DNA from: Phytoseiulus persimilis
Taxonomy: Eukaryota; Arthropoda; Arachnida; Mesostigmata; Phytoseiidae
DNA: 64,000 bases
Direction: 5' to 3'
NCBI GenBank assembly: GCA_037576195.1
Contig: CM075101.1
Span: 38,564,001-38,628,000 of the forward strand
Of the stretch, positions 1-12,313 are shown one piece after another. Position 1 is the stretch's first letter. Every line of letters starts with the position of its first letter. The position numbers and the translations under genes were made by a program. A model generated the notes under the pieces. It did not search any database and was not told the origin of the DNA. It saw only the letters and a list, made by a program, of their open reading frames with translations.

Positions 1-3000
1 GAGGAAGAGTGTAGAGCTGTCTTCATCGTAGAACGGGATGAGGATCGCCGGACATACGTCGATGCCTTCGGTGTGGATTAGCGTCAAGGACGTGGCATCG
101 TAAAGTGTTATTTGACGTTCTGACTTCTTATCGAAACCTGTTGTGATGAGATGAGTTCCTCCCAGAGCCCAGCAGACACGTGCGCCCCGAGTGCCACTCG
201 GGCCCAAGCCCGTCGAGACCGGCTCTGTCGATCGACGGGGGTCGTAAACCCGGAGTCTTTGGTCTTTAGACACTGTGGCTAATAAACTTCCGTCGGGATG
301 CCATGCCATACTGAAGATTTGATCGGTGTGGCCCTCGAGCTCGTACACGTAGGTTTGCTGGTCGAGGTCCCAGATCAATATCGATTGGTCCTGTGACGCA
401 GAGGCCAAAATATCTTTGGCTGAAGGGTGAAATTTGAGCAAAGTTACTTTGTCTTTGTGACCTTTGAGCTCAAAATCAGGTTGTGTGAGTGATTCCGTGA
501 GGCCGTTCGTTGGGATGCTCCACACACGGATTCGTCCATCATCGCACGCTGCAAGAAAATCAAGTGCACGATCGTAGAGAATAACCTGAATGGAATCGTG
601 CAGCACGATCTCCTACCGATGTGAAGTCGACACGAATATCATCAGCCTTCGGAGAGAGCTCACTCACCAATGGCGATCCTAGAGTCGTCGAACGGGTCCC
701 AGCAGAAGTCCATAATGTTCGATCCACATATAAGCGACGGGAGCACTCCCGCGTTGAGTCGTCCCCTTTTAGCAACTTCGAGAATAGCCAGATGCCCTCC
801 CGAAGTGGCGAGCGGTATAGCGACTCGGGTGGCATTGGCTCGGAAACCCTCGCTTTCTCCGGGAATAGTTTTGCACAGAGGAGGCAAATTGCTGATCTGA
901 GTTTCTCGAGTTCCGAGGTTGCCGTTCAAGTGGCGATACTTGGAGACTCGCACTTTGAAACCACCTCCTTTGGAAGGCTGCCTTTTGACCTTGTTGTCCA
1001 GAGCTTGGTTGTTACGTCCGTTGTTATGCTGCTCGTTATTGTTGAACTTGTTATTTGAGCTCTCGTCTACACTCTTCGCAGGTACGAGTTTTGTTCGCGG
1101 AGCGGGCTTCGGCGCAAGCGTCGGTTTATCTACGGCCACGGTCTGCTGCTTCAAGAAGTTCCGCTCCTTGAGTGGTTCGGACTCTTTCTTGATGTAGCTC
1201 CCGCGATTGGCGTCCGCTTCGGCGACGCCAACATCCGATGTGAGCCACTCGGTCGCTGCGCCAGTCCCCAGATCGTGGTCGAAACGAATCAGATCTCTCG
1301 TTCTCTTCGAGGGGTCGAGACTGATGAGTGGAACTTTCGTGTTATTCTTCCCCGATAACCAGTCATGCGCCACGTTGGCGGGAACTGGTGCCCTCGTATC
1401 GGGAAAGATGTCAGCATGGAAGTCCCTGTAGGATTTTCGCGGAACTTGGTAGCTTATCGGCACAATGCAATCCTTAGTGAGTATTTGAATTCGGTTGACT
1501 TCGCCTTCCATCACACTCAACGCTCGCTTCGGTACTAGACAGGCTCCTTTCGTCTGAACGTCGGCGAGATATTTCGAACATTCGTACAAGAATGGTTCTT
1601 TGGCAATATCCACTTCCCAGAAGCCGACGGTGATGTCGCCTTTGGCCACTAAGAACAGCATATTTGTATCTGCACGGAGAGGAACGGGAAGTCAATTATT
1701 GGGGAGAATGAACTCTGTGTCCAATGGAGGATTCGGTACTCATGAGTGTATGTTGGATCATCTGGATGCTGAGAGCGGTTCGATGAACACATACCGATAT
1801 CATAGAGAGGAAGGTATATTCCGAGTGAAGAATCGCCAGCCAACACTTTCAGCGGGTTCTGTAGGTTTCTCACATCTCTGAGTGTCACTTCTCGTTCGCG
1901 ATTGGGACCGAGTCCGGTAGAGAGAACGTGATCGGTGTTCCCAAGCCAAACGACTCGAGAATCTCTGTTGTTGGCATGGCCTTGAGCATACTAAATAGAG
2001 ACGATAACAGAGAATAAGATTGAAGCTAGTTCGCCAGGATCGGAGGGAACAAGACAACGCCAAAGACCACAGAATATTGAGCAGGGAGCGGACTCGCATA
2101 GGGAACTCGTTACTCGCTCCGATCATTCGGAAACAGTGAGCTCACCGCACAGGAGTCTTGCACTCTCGGATCCCAGATGCGGATGGTTTTGTCTCGACCT
2201 GTGGAAACTAGTTTCGTCCCATCGGATTTCCACGATACGCTTTGTAGGAGCTCTTCATGACAGCTGTTCGTTGAGATTTCTTTGGCTTTGGAAACGTCCC
2301 ACAACACGAGTTTGTTGTTGGCGGATGATGCGAGAACGCAGTCCACGACCGGGTTCCACGAGACTGTTTCCAAACGGCAAACACCGCTTGATGGCTTCAA
2401 GGTCTCCTGCCGAACGAGGAACGGAGAATTAGGGTTCGATGATAATCGGAATCAAAACGAGCAACGTTCCGAGCAAAGCATATTCGGGAGAGCGATCAGT
2501 CACCACATACCAAAGGATCAACCTTCGCGTTCGCTTGAACAGCTTCGGTGAGCAACGCTTGAGGGATCTTCCAAATTTTGACATATGCATCGTGTGAGCA
2601 AGTGGCTAGCAAGCCGTCGTCGTATCCGCAGAAATCGAAGTCGGTCACGAACTCGGCATGAGCGTGGAGGAGCGGCACTCCTCGTGTTTTTTTACCTGTG
2701 CGGGAGCAATCGGATTTCAGTCCAAAGGAGCCGTTGAGGCTCTTGGTCGCGGATCGGGAGCCTCGAGTAGAGCATGGAGCTGCGGTCTCGGTGGATCAAC
2801 TTACCGGCGTCATTGAGCGGGAGAATTCCGAGGCATCCTCCTCCACGGTTGTCGACGTTGAAAACTTTGAACGCCGCCGAGCACTTGATGTGGTTCCCAA
2901 ATGATTGTGGAGCTCCCACATTGATATCGCTAACCCAGCCCTGGAGAGAAAGCCAAACAAATTACCGGCTTGTTTATGACGGCATGACGGGTCCGATTCT

Positions 3001-3537
3001 GAGCTGATTGTTTAACTTCGGGTGCTCGTAAATCTGTCGTCACGGCCCATTAGGGTTATGGAATCTCTTGCACCATTGGATTTTTCTCCGTCTGATTATG
3101 CATGATCGGCGGCGGCACGAAAGGGATTTTTTCCCCGCTTCCTAGAGGAATGTCCGACGGCACTCGTCGCGCCCAACGAGAAAATCTCCATAAGCGCCGG
3201 AGCAGCCAAGACTCGAGCGGAAAAATTACTTCCACGCGACGTCTTGAGGCGGCGAATTTTCCCGGAGCTCGAACACGCTGTCGATGTCGTATGTCAACTG
3301 CTATGGACTTCGGCGGGAACACTCGAAGAGATTATAAACCGCAATACCTCGCGGACAACGTAACCAACGACCGCAGAAAGCACGGCCGCTGACCAAATGT
3401 GGTCATTTCAGTTTGGATGACAAGCAGTGAGCTGTGAACGAGAACTGTGAACGATCCAAATGAGAGTCAGAGTATACCTCTTTTTTGGGCACTTTTGGGG
3501 CCGCGTTCTTGTATTTGGAACTTTTGAAACGGTACAT
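1..3537 (-). CDS. pod1: coronin-7 / pod1 tandem coronin, 3' end beyond window
   Basis: Long (tandem) coronin, a WD40 actin- and microtubule-associated protein of the cell cortex and Golgi. Exons, in transcription order: 3478-3537, 2805-2940, 2523-2695, 2146-2406, 1795-1990, 668-1669, 1-548. All introns are GT-AG, 109-537 bases, and the 2,376 nt join without a frame break into 792 residues. The start is MYRFKSSKYKN, the usual coronin N-terminal motif, followed by GWVSDINVG; WD40 blocks include DGLLATCSHDAYVKIW and GRDKTIRIWDPR. Exon 6 ends the first unit and carries an N/Q/K-rich linker. At about residue 513 a second coronin start, FKVRVSKYRHLNGN, begins unit two, whose WD40 repeats (LASASQDQSILIWDL) run off the window. 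Known tandem coronins are about 900-1,100 aa, so perhaps 130-280 C-terminal residues are missing. Single-unit coronins are excluded by the second N-terminal motif. Identification is firm. Confidence 0.95.
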
Positions 3538-6500
3538 TCTCTCCAGTGACTGTCTTCAATTTCGCCCGTCTGGCACCGATAACACCTGAAACGGTTCACG
3601 ACGTTAGTTTGTCAGTTTCTCACGGGTATATTGTTCTGTCAAGAGCCACCGGAACAACGGCTCAGAGTAGGACTTTTCTCGAAAGACAATATCATGACCA
3701 TTTGAAACTTGGAGCTTATATTCCCCATGGCAAGCAGTGGAAGATTTTCGAGGCTTCTTGGAACGTTTCGACCTGAGCGGTTGTATGTTTCTGCGACGGG
3801 GACGGCGACGCGGAATTATATTGATATTTTCAGCATCGGCTCATATGCATAGCTCAAGTTCGGAGTCGGCTATGCAGTCGGCCTCTCAGTGTGAACCGAT
3901 CTTTTAGAACATCTGAGGCTCTTCGATCGGTACTGCCAAAGCTCTCATTGGTTGTGTCCGATGCGAAACCGATCCAAGAGACAGTGATGTTGTTCACCAC
4001 AGTGCCGGCACTGAGCACTCTGTGTCTTCGTTTATTCCATCGTCGTGATTGTGGTGACGAAGCCGTCAACCTTGGATGCTACAAAAGCGGATTCGTCCTC
4101 TCTATATCTTCCCCACTTCAATCGCCATGCTGGTACTCGAACGGAATAGAGCGCTCTTCTCCGTCAGTGGATTAGAAGAGAAAGACGTAGATGTTTAGCT
4201 CCCCCTGGAAGATACTCGCTCGGTTCATTGGTCACCAAGCGACACCGATGTCATTCGGATAGGGCACGATTCAGATTCGCGATTTCCAGCAAAATCCAAA
4301 CGAATCAGCGGTCTCCAAAATTTCCAGATCTGACATTTCCCTCGTGAATACGGTACTTGTGGCTGGCCCACAACGCGTACATCAACACAAGCCCTCGTGG
4401 AAGTTCATCTCCTCATGAGTTCCCGGATCAAACATGAGATCGAGACCCGGAGACGCATTCTCGTTCTAAGACTCGGAACAGCACAAGTCCAATATCTCGA
4501 CAGAATCCATTCTCAAGAAGTCGCCTCTATTGCAATTTCGTGTTGTTTGAATGTTCAAAGTATGAGGCCGGAAAGTCAAGCCCACCAATTCGATCGGTTC
4601 ACGCGCTCTCAGTGTTGCCCAACTTCCCGTTTCTCCAGATTCCGAGACAAGCTAATCCCGCGTTCGTCTTTCGAGACAGACGTCGTCGGGAGGCAGCCGT
4701 CTGGAAGACTCGGGAGCAAATGAACAAACAAAACAGGCCACAAGAATGGAGTGGAACTCATGGGAACAGAGGTTCACAGGCGGCGAAACAGGCTCCATCG
4801 AAGATGTGTAAGTTTCTTTATACGTGCCGAAACAGAGAAATACACTCGGGCCGAAGTCGTCTCCCGAACAGACCCCGAGCGATGCGCTTGACAGCGTGGT
4901 TCAGTATATGTGCTCGATTGCTCAACAGGGCGATGTACCAACATACTTGATAAATAAAGTTCTATCGCAGCATATCACCGTGAACCCATCACGATCGTTC
5001 GTATCACCTAAGCGTTGATCGTACCCGTTGGGGTCAGTGACTCAGTCTCTGAGCTGTGTTCAGAGCAAGACCCATAAAGGAAGTTGATATGCTTTACGTT
5101 CTCGAACTTTTTCGCCTCCCCGAGAAAGAAATCGAGTGTTCCCGGAATCTATAGATCTGAAGCGCCACATCTTCAGGTGGCCGGTGCTGGCTGAACATGA
5201 CTGACGCGTAATGTTATTCTCATGGGAGAAATATCAGCAGAGTCCATCGGACCAATCTTTTCTCCAGCGTCGTTTGCAATTCTCTCGAGGAAGCGAATCT
5301 GGGAGAAAGTCAATCCGGATGTCGGCTTTCCGAAATAAGAAGTAAATCGCGGCTGGTGGACACCCCTTCCTCGGCCGTCTCATCCGAGGGTTAACCCGAC
5401 GTTATCGCGCGCGGCTCGAATTCAGAGGCCGTGAAATCTCAGCGCAGGCAGATGAGAATCCAGCAGCCGATACTTTATTAGGTGATTATTGTAGTGCAAC
5501 TAACAACAAACACGGGGCTATGCCCGAGAGCTTTCCCTATTTGGCCGGGATCAAGACGTCAACAGCCAACGGCCGAAACGCACGAGTGAAAGTGCTCACT
5601 GACAGAATGTGAACTCAACAGTACAGCGCCTCAGTTCACGGATCCGGAATTTCGGACATTGAGCGAATCCACCGGTTTGCTCGGCTCAATGCACTGGGGA
5701 CTTCTGTTGAACGTACTCTTCTGAATGGTTTCGACTCCTGATGAAATCAATGAGCCGTGAATACCGCTGATGGGATAGTGCATGTCAAGCTCCCAGGACG
5801 ACCGGACACATACGGGTATGACTGGATGGCTAGTGTTTCATATCCGTAAACAGATATGCGTGCGCATGAACTACCTTCCAGTGCCCCGAAATGCTGATCT
5901 TTCGTAGAGAAAACTTTCGGCTGTCAATGCCTCGATCTACGGAGCCGGCCAAAGGAATTTCCGCTACGCAGCCGGCTAAAGGTCGAGGTGTTAATGAGGA
6001 GCCGCTTGATGAAGTCGAATTCACAGCGACTTCACTGGCGCAAACCGATAGATCCGTCTTCAATGAGGCCGACGCCGCACGTCCGTCCGCCCGCCCGCCT
6101 AAACATCCTGCACACCGACTAGCTGGCGAGCGTTGAATCCGGCTGCGATCATCAGTGCAAAACGAGCGAAACATGCCCAAGGTAGGTCTTGATCTAAGAG
6201 TACGGTGGACCTGAAGTTATCCAAACAACCGATTGTCCACCGAGAAAAGATGCAGGTCTGCACTTCACCTATGCTTACGAAGGCACTCAGAATCACTATT
6301 CTTTGACATCTTCTCACTTCGGTTCACGTCCGTTGATACATTCTATGATCGATCATTCTCGAATGAGATCCCAAATCCATTGAGCGTTTTCTTAACATTC
6401 AGTCCAGCCTCGATCCATGATCCACCCATCCAGAGACATCCCTCTGACATGATTCGTGAAACTTCCGGTGAAATGTTGGTCATCCATTTCGTTCCGTAGA

Positions 6501-8712
6501 TGATCTGAAATTCGCACCCAAGCAAATCTGCCAAACCACCCACTGGATACACTTCGGGCTGCATGTTCGTTTTGCGTGCAGCACCACCAGAGAGGAGCGC
6601 CGGGGAATCGGGAGCTCGGCTGCGGTTCCACCTCCTCGGTTGAAGTTTGGTCGGTTTCCAGAGTCTATCCACATCAGACAATGCCGATGAGGAGAAACTC
6701 ACTCGAATAAGCTGTTACGCAGAGTAGCGAATTAGCAGAGCTAAGATGACTCTACTTCCTGATTTTGATTAGCGAACGGTTTCCGGCGATGGCTCCGCTC
6801 AATTACTTCTGTCGAGGATCAGATTCCGCAATCAACTGTACAATTTATGAAGGAGAGGTTACCTCAGAATTCGTCGACGTTTCGCACTCGGATTCCGCCA
6901 GTCTCGAGACGCCTGCCACGGGAAAACAAATGACGCTCCGGAAGCTCAACTCTCAACGATTCGCGAAATTTTGAGATTGGATTCGTCGCCGTTAGATTCG
7001 TTCTGGAGGCGTAGCCCCCCCATACGCCAAATCCTTCTGGTTCAACTGACGGATTAATGACAACTGCGGGCTCGCGGCTATTCTAAGCGCACTGTACACA
7101 CCCAACGTCTCTGCCGACAGCGAGTCAGTTGTCAACACCGCCATTCTCATCGGACTCGCCGAGTAGCCCTGAATGTCCGATCTTAGAAACGTCCATCACA
7201 ATTGGAAGGACTCCAGGAATCCTAAAGCTCTTGGAATGAGGTTTCCCGGGAGCCCCAAGAATCGTAATGTCGATTGGCGTTACTGGACTCTTCCGTGAGA
7301 GGTTGATCCGGGCCGAGTCGAGCTGGGCTCAGCTAAGCATAGAGTCACTTGCGTTGGATTCTGTTTGTTAGCAACCCCGCCGGACGGGCCCGAACCATCG
7401 TGGAACTCAGAGAAGCGTTCGTCTATTTTCAGTTCTGCTGGCCTTTGAAGTTCGTATACTCTAACCGAAAAACGGGGTAGAGCCGCGCTCTCAGCTGATG
7501 GTGGGCGTAACCACGGCAGCCGTCGCCGACGACAACTGAGCAGCCAGCTAGCCAGACAGGCAAGCGTGCAAACAGTCAAAGTGCTACCGGTGAAACTTAC
7601 TGTGCACACGGGGACTGATTAGATCGACAGTGTAGCCACTTCGTTGGAGATCACTGCAAACACGTAACGATCTGCAAACACCCCTTTCGGAGAAATCGGT
7701 TGCTCGTCGGCAATAGATGGTGATCCAGAGGCAGCTCCTCCGGCTGGCTCTAGTGGTGGTGGACGCCGCGTGTGTGTTGTGTATGGAAGCGAGAGGGAAA
7801 GGACGACGCTTGGCGCCAAACTGGTCCGAATTTGAATCCTCGCTCCACTCTCAGTGCGACGACCATCGTTTCGTTGCTTTGTCCCGATTCTCGTGCCAGT
7901 CGGTTGGATTGGTTGTGCATGTGGTCAGCATATCAAACATCGGACCTTTTTGAGCTCAATATCAGAAACTCTCACAGCTCCGAAATCCCATGCGTGACGA
8001 GGAGATAGGAACGGGGCGCGTGGTTGGCGTCTCAGAGCCGGAGGTCGACGGCGTTCCATCTTCGCCGGGAATCCGTTCCTCGCGGACTTGTGAGCACGCG
8101 AAGATCCGGCTCATCAGATTGAAACGTTCCACGACAACCTCTGTTGCGTCCGAACTTCCGGACTTCTTGCGAGCTGGGAGAAGTCAATCGAACCCCTATC
8201 GAGGTATCCGTTCAGCGGCACCACAGTTTCATATCATCCTGGGTAACTGAATGGAGTATTTAGGATATGATCAAGTCCCCTCCGAGAGGCGCTTAGTTTT
8301 GTTGAACTTGAACTCGCTTTTTTTTCGAAGAGAACTTTTCTCATCAACGCAAGAGCAAGCCGCTCGACGGGCATATGCGCGAAGCTTCAACGTTTATGAT
8401 TATTGGAGCTTCGAAGTTCGGGCATTATTCCTTCATCGTCATTCATCAATTCATGGATCTGTGGGTAAATGAAAGGATAGATCGATGAAGTAGGCATTAT
8501 TGCCATGAGAACGGATGAACTCCGTCGACGGAAACTCTTCTATCCATCTCCCTACATGGTCGGATGGGAGGTATAGAATGATTAATGCCTGAACTTTCAG
8601 GCTTTGATGATTATCGATGCTCAAACTCGAGCTTTCGCAGCCGGCTGGAGTCGGTCGTGTTCTGCAGTCACCTCTGGCTCCCGCCATCTTTCATCTCTTT
8701 CTTGGGTCCCAC
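3538..8712. other. gene-poor upstream region of the coronin gene
   Basis: No exon could be recognised on either strand. Open frames up to about 119 codons occur (for example 6343-6702 minus, 5830-6180 minus) but match no family I know and lack convincing splice sites. The stretch around 7280-8250 is relatively G+C-rich with few stops and could hold a 5' untranslated exon or promoter of the coronin gene; this is inference only. Confidence 0.4.
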
Positions 8713-9080
8713 CTAGGGGTCCTAAACTCGGACTCGCGAGTCCGAGTCCTCGAGTCCAGGTGAAGGCGAAAGTTCTGGGCCGGAAAACCTCGGTTACGGG
8801 TTCGAATCCCAAAATCTCCGATTCTGAGATGGTGACAATCGGAATCGGAGGCTGATTTTCGTTTGATAATCACTGACACCCAATCAGAGACGAGTGGACG
8901 CCGGTAGTCGGTGTGCACCATCGGAGGGGTGATTCCGAGACCAATCTGACCATCTTTTTCAAAACCTGGGGGGATGATTCGGGGACCAATCTGACCATAA
9001 TTTTCCAAAACTGGAGGGGTGGTTCCGGGACCAATCTGACCATACTTTTCAAAACCTGGAGGGGTGATTCCGGGACCACT
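8713..9080 (+). repeat. dispersed repeat with 45-bp tandem core, copy 1
   Basis: Head at 8713 (TAGGGGTCCTAAACTCGG), then a unique body of about 210 bp, then about 3.5 tandem units of 45 bp from about 8924 to 9080 (core GGGACCAATCTGACCAT). The same head, body and tandem order recurs inverted at 12007-12313. The body contains GGTTCGAATCC at about 8797, a perfect match to a tRNA B-box, so a tRNA-derived SINE is possible, but I see no good A-box. Because 45 is divisible by 3, minus-strand frames stay open through the array, giving 15-residue protein repeats such as MVRLVPEPPLQ. Confidence 0.75.
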
Positions 9081-9183
9081 TTGAGCCAGAGCTGTGCGCC
9101 GTGAGGATTTCGACGGCGGCGGTGGCGGACGGAAAAAAAGGCGGCGGCAACGACGCCATATGAACGGACATGTCCTTGTCCGT

Positions 9184-9882
9184 CCGGTTTGTCCGGTTCT
9201 CGCGATTCCAGGGGGGAATGTCAGAATTCTGGGATTTTGGGAGAAAAGGTCCAAAGTTCGGGATCCAAGAAGATAATTTTCATTGTTGAGAGATCGAAGA
9301 GAAGCCAGTTGGTTTCCAAGCCCTTTCGGGAGAAAATGTCCGGCTCTAGAGAGCATTTACCATGTGAGTGCTCATCACGGCCGGGGACGGTTGAACCCCA
9401 TCTTCTCAGACCGCTGTTTCGTCGGCTAGCGGATTTACACCGATGAGAAAGTTGCCCGCGCCAACCACCGCGAGAGGAAATCGAGCATCCCCCCTTTGGC
9501 GGACTCGAAGCGTGAGTTCCCCACGCACAAACGTATTTACATCGAAAAAAAAACTTAAAAATACGCTCCTCCATGCTGGAATGACATTATGTCGGGAAAT
9601 ACTTCGAGTGAAGGCCCTCAAAAGACTCGAATACAGAGAAGATCTCGGTCAAAGAACCCTGTGCCCAAAAGAAAATATGTTGGATACAATTGAAGAGAGA
9701 GTGAAGTTCACTCTGACTTCTCATCCTAGTACTCGAGACTCATCAATGCTGTATGGGATGGGGAAACATATCGAGGCTTGCGCCTCTTCCAGTCACATGA
9801 ATTGGGGGATCTGGAAATGTCCGGTTTGATGTCAGGTTTCAGCACAGATGTCATGTCCGGTTTCCATGAAAAAAATGTCCGG
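9184..9882 (+). repeat. scattered TGTCCGG motif cluster
   Basis: TGTCCGG occurs at about 9190, 9338, 9818, 9854 and 9876, with a CGTCCGG variant next to the first. A given 7-mer is expected about 0.04 times in 700 bases per strand. Several copies share the wider context ATGTCCGGTTT. This looks like a decayed tandem or an array of a short binding site; the function is unknown. Confidence 0.4.
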
Positions 9883-10446
9883 TCATATGGCGTCTCTACT
9901 CATGGGCGATGGCTTGTGGCATCCAGCTTGTTCGTCGCGAGAAGTGCTTGTCGCTCAGCGAAATAATTCACAAAAGTCGTCTTTCAAGTCCTTCCGTCCT
10001 CTTGAATAGGGCGGTCACAAGTCATATATTATGCTCAACGATTTGGTGTGATCAATCCACTTGCAGACTTGGAATGAGCCGACGGGAGCTCCACAACTTT
10101 TCAATTTCCCGCAACGGGAAAGGTGAACTGTCTGGGTGGATTCTATTTTCAATCCGTCGAGACAGTCGGAGGCATCGATTGGAAGGCGCTTGTATTCAAT
10201 TTACGGCACAACGGAGCTCATCATCGATACGCATAGGAAAAACGTGATCGTTGACTACCTCCAATGGTCCAGTTCGAGTCCTGTTCACTTCGGTGAGGAG
10301 AGTATCAGGATATATCGTGCAAGCGGCAATCACGCCGCACCATGCCCACAGACAGAGCCGATCCGTTGCCGTAGTCCGCTGATCGAAGCTTCTCGTGCAT
10401 GTCTGACTGCGCTCAGTTACTGAGACAATGATCCGAGATTAGTGGC

Positions 10447-10489
10447 TAGGGGTCGCAAACTCAGACTCGTGGATCCTTGCGACCCCCTA
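10447..10489. repeat. palindromic solo terminus of the dispersed repeat family
   Basis: A 43-bp stretch opens with TAGGGGTCGCAA and closes with its near-perfect inverse, TTGCGACCCCCTA. The centre (CAGACTCGTGGATCC) matches the head region of the 8713 and 12313 repeats, which read GGACTCGTGGATTTTTGCG and ACTCGGACTCGCGAG. I read it as a solo or collapsed end of that family. Confidence 0.5.
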
Positions 10490-11297
10490 CTTGTGGCGCT
10501 CAATCACGAGGTGAGGCACCGGCTGGCGTGCCGGAGTATCGCGATAGAGAGCCCGAACAACCACCAGGTTCCCGAGTGTTCTGGGGCTGACGGAATTCGG
10601 AACTTCGAGCAAACGTGATTCGTGATACTGAACTCACGCTCAGCTTTTACTGGCGTTGGCTGAACAGTCAGCTTCGGTTGCAGCACGATTTCAGGATCAT
10701 GCTATGTTGCTCGCCAGCTTCGAAACGTTTCATTACCTGAAGTATTCTTTCGGGGATCGGCTCCGCCTCGTACGGGGTCCAAGGCGAACGCAACGGCGTA
10801 CTGAATACAATCTGGAAGTTCATGGCAAATAAAGGCTTTGCGCTAAGCGCGACAGCGCTTCCTCTCCGATGCCGCCAGAAAGATTGTCAACATGTGCGAT
10901 GCTGTTGAGCAGGTTCTGGATCTGCAATTGGCTGAGCCGCTCGATGTCGAGCGCGTCTTCGAAAGACCAGTCATACCTGGGGTCCGGGAGATATTGTAGG
11001 AAGCTCGAGCAGTCTGTTCGCCTTTTCAGTACTTTGGGCCATCGAATTGCGGAGAAGTGCTGACAGACCCGTGTTGAGCTCGTGCAGGCATTGCAAGAGG
11101 GCGAGTATGATGCAGTCAGCGTACACGAGGTTGGTCTGCGCAGAGCCGAGCATGTCTATGGCGATTTTGAATGGCTTGATTGCCGCCAGGATACACTCCA
11201 AGTTCTCTCTATCTTGTGCGTTGCATTCTCGTTGGAGTCAAAGAGAACTGTATTGATCGACGGCAGGATAAATGAGGCTCGCTCGAGCATTGCAGCT

Positions 11298-12006
11298 TTG
11301 GTATTGGTATTGGTATTTATTTATCCTCATATATATATGACACTTTCGTTTCAGTGGCGAGTTGCCTCAGCGTATATTTGTAGTTTCTTTCTCCCACTGC
11401 TGTAGGAGTCTCTTGGTGTGGCCTGTCATCTCTGAAGAGGGGTTTTCGTCGAGCCCCAGTCGATTCAGTGTTTCCTCTTCCTCGTGGTATATTTCGTTGC
11501 ATTCCCAGATGACGTGGCTCAGGGTTTCCGGGTATACTCCACATCTAACGCATGTGGTATCTAATCCCGGTCCGTAGTTTTGTCTGAATTCTCTGGTCCT
11601 GAGCATACCTGCTCGGCTCAGTGCCAGCAGAGCCGCACCTCGACTGTTGTCGTATGGACTGTTTCTATGCCCCATTCCAGTCGTGTGGGTTCGGTATCGG
11701 GTCAGGCTACTTTTGTATCTCATCGAGCTTCTCCAGTTAGCCATTTCAGTTTCACGTATCCTTTCCTTGATCGCTTTGTTGAATATCCCCTGTAGAGGTG
11801 TACCTAGTTCCGTGTACGTCAGTGTGATGTCTTCGCACTTGTATACACGGCGTAACTCCTGTTCTCTCCGATATACTTTTGTTTCGACTCCGGTTAGATC
11901 CATCATGTTCAGTATGGCTTTCGGCCATCTATGGTCAGGCATGGACTTAATTCTGGTGAAATATCTCGTCTTGCTCTGGGCTCCTTTTCCATTCTGTGCC
12001 GTGGGG
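11298..12006 (-). mobile_element. LINE 3' fragment (C-terminal ORF2, zinc knuckle, simple-repeat tail)
   Basis: APE-type non-LTR retrotransposon remnant, truncated at its 5' end. An open frame runs from about 12005 to the stop at 11367. It includes MPEHRW-type sequence (MPDHRWPKAIL), the family's C-terminal CCHC knuckle CVRCGVYPETLSHVIWEC, and a short acidic tail. A 3' UTR of about 70 bp follows and ends in three units of the hexamer ACCAAT (minus strand; TTGGTA repeats at 11298-11318 on plus), as in many non-LTR elements. The frame is unbroken, so this copy is fairly young. Its 5' break coincides with the start of the 45-bp tandem array at 12007. Jockey/R1-like superfamily is likely; the exact clade is unsure. 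Confidence 0.85.
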
Positions 12007-12313
12007 TATGGTCAGATTGGTCCCGGATGCACCTCTCCAGACTTGGAGAAGTATGGTCAGATTGGTCCCGGAACCACCCCTCCAGACTTGGAGGAGTATG
12101 GTCAGATTATTTCCGGAATCACCCCTCAAGTCGATGCACACCGACTGGCGGCGTCCCCTCGTCTCTGATTGGGTGTCAGATATTCTCAAACTAGAGTCAG
12201 CCTCCGATCCCGATCGTCACCAGCTCAGAATCACATATTTCGGAATTCGACTGCGTAACCGAGATTTAGCGCCTCCACCTGGACTCGGACTCGTGGATTT
12301 TTGCGTCCCTTAG
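12007..12313 (-). repeat. dispersed repeat with 45-bp tandem core, copy 2
   Basis: Inverted copy of the 8713 repeat. The tandem part is about 2.75 units at 12007-12130 (unit starts TATGGTCAGATTGGTCCCGG), followed by the shared body and the head ending in TGCGTCCCTTAG near 12313. The B-box match is decayed here (CAGTCGAATTCC on the minus strand). The plus-strand frame stays open through the units, giving MVRLVPEPPLQTWR repeats. It directly abuts the truncated 5' end of the LINE fragment. Confidence 0.75.

Larger units (their letters stand above)
9081..11297. other. intergenic, no gene seen
   Basis: No recognisable coding exon. The stretch holds a cluster of TGTCCGG heptamers and a short palindromic fragment of the neighbouring repeat family, listed separately. 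Open frames are short and unassigned. Confidence 0.4.

Noticed and set aside
660-1661. Separate 333-residue gene from the long open frame
   Set aside because: It is exon 6 of the coronin gene; good splice sites at 668 and 1669 connect it in phase to its neighbours.
8691-9356. 221-codon minus-strand frame as a collagen-like protein
   Set aside because: It is the 45-bp repeat and its flank read in one frame; the regular Gly/Pro spacing comes from the DNA tandem.
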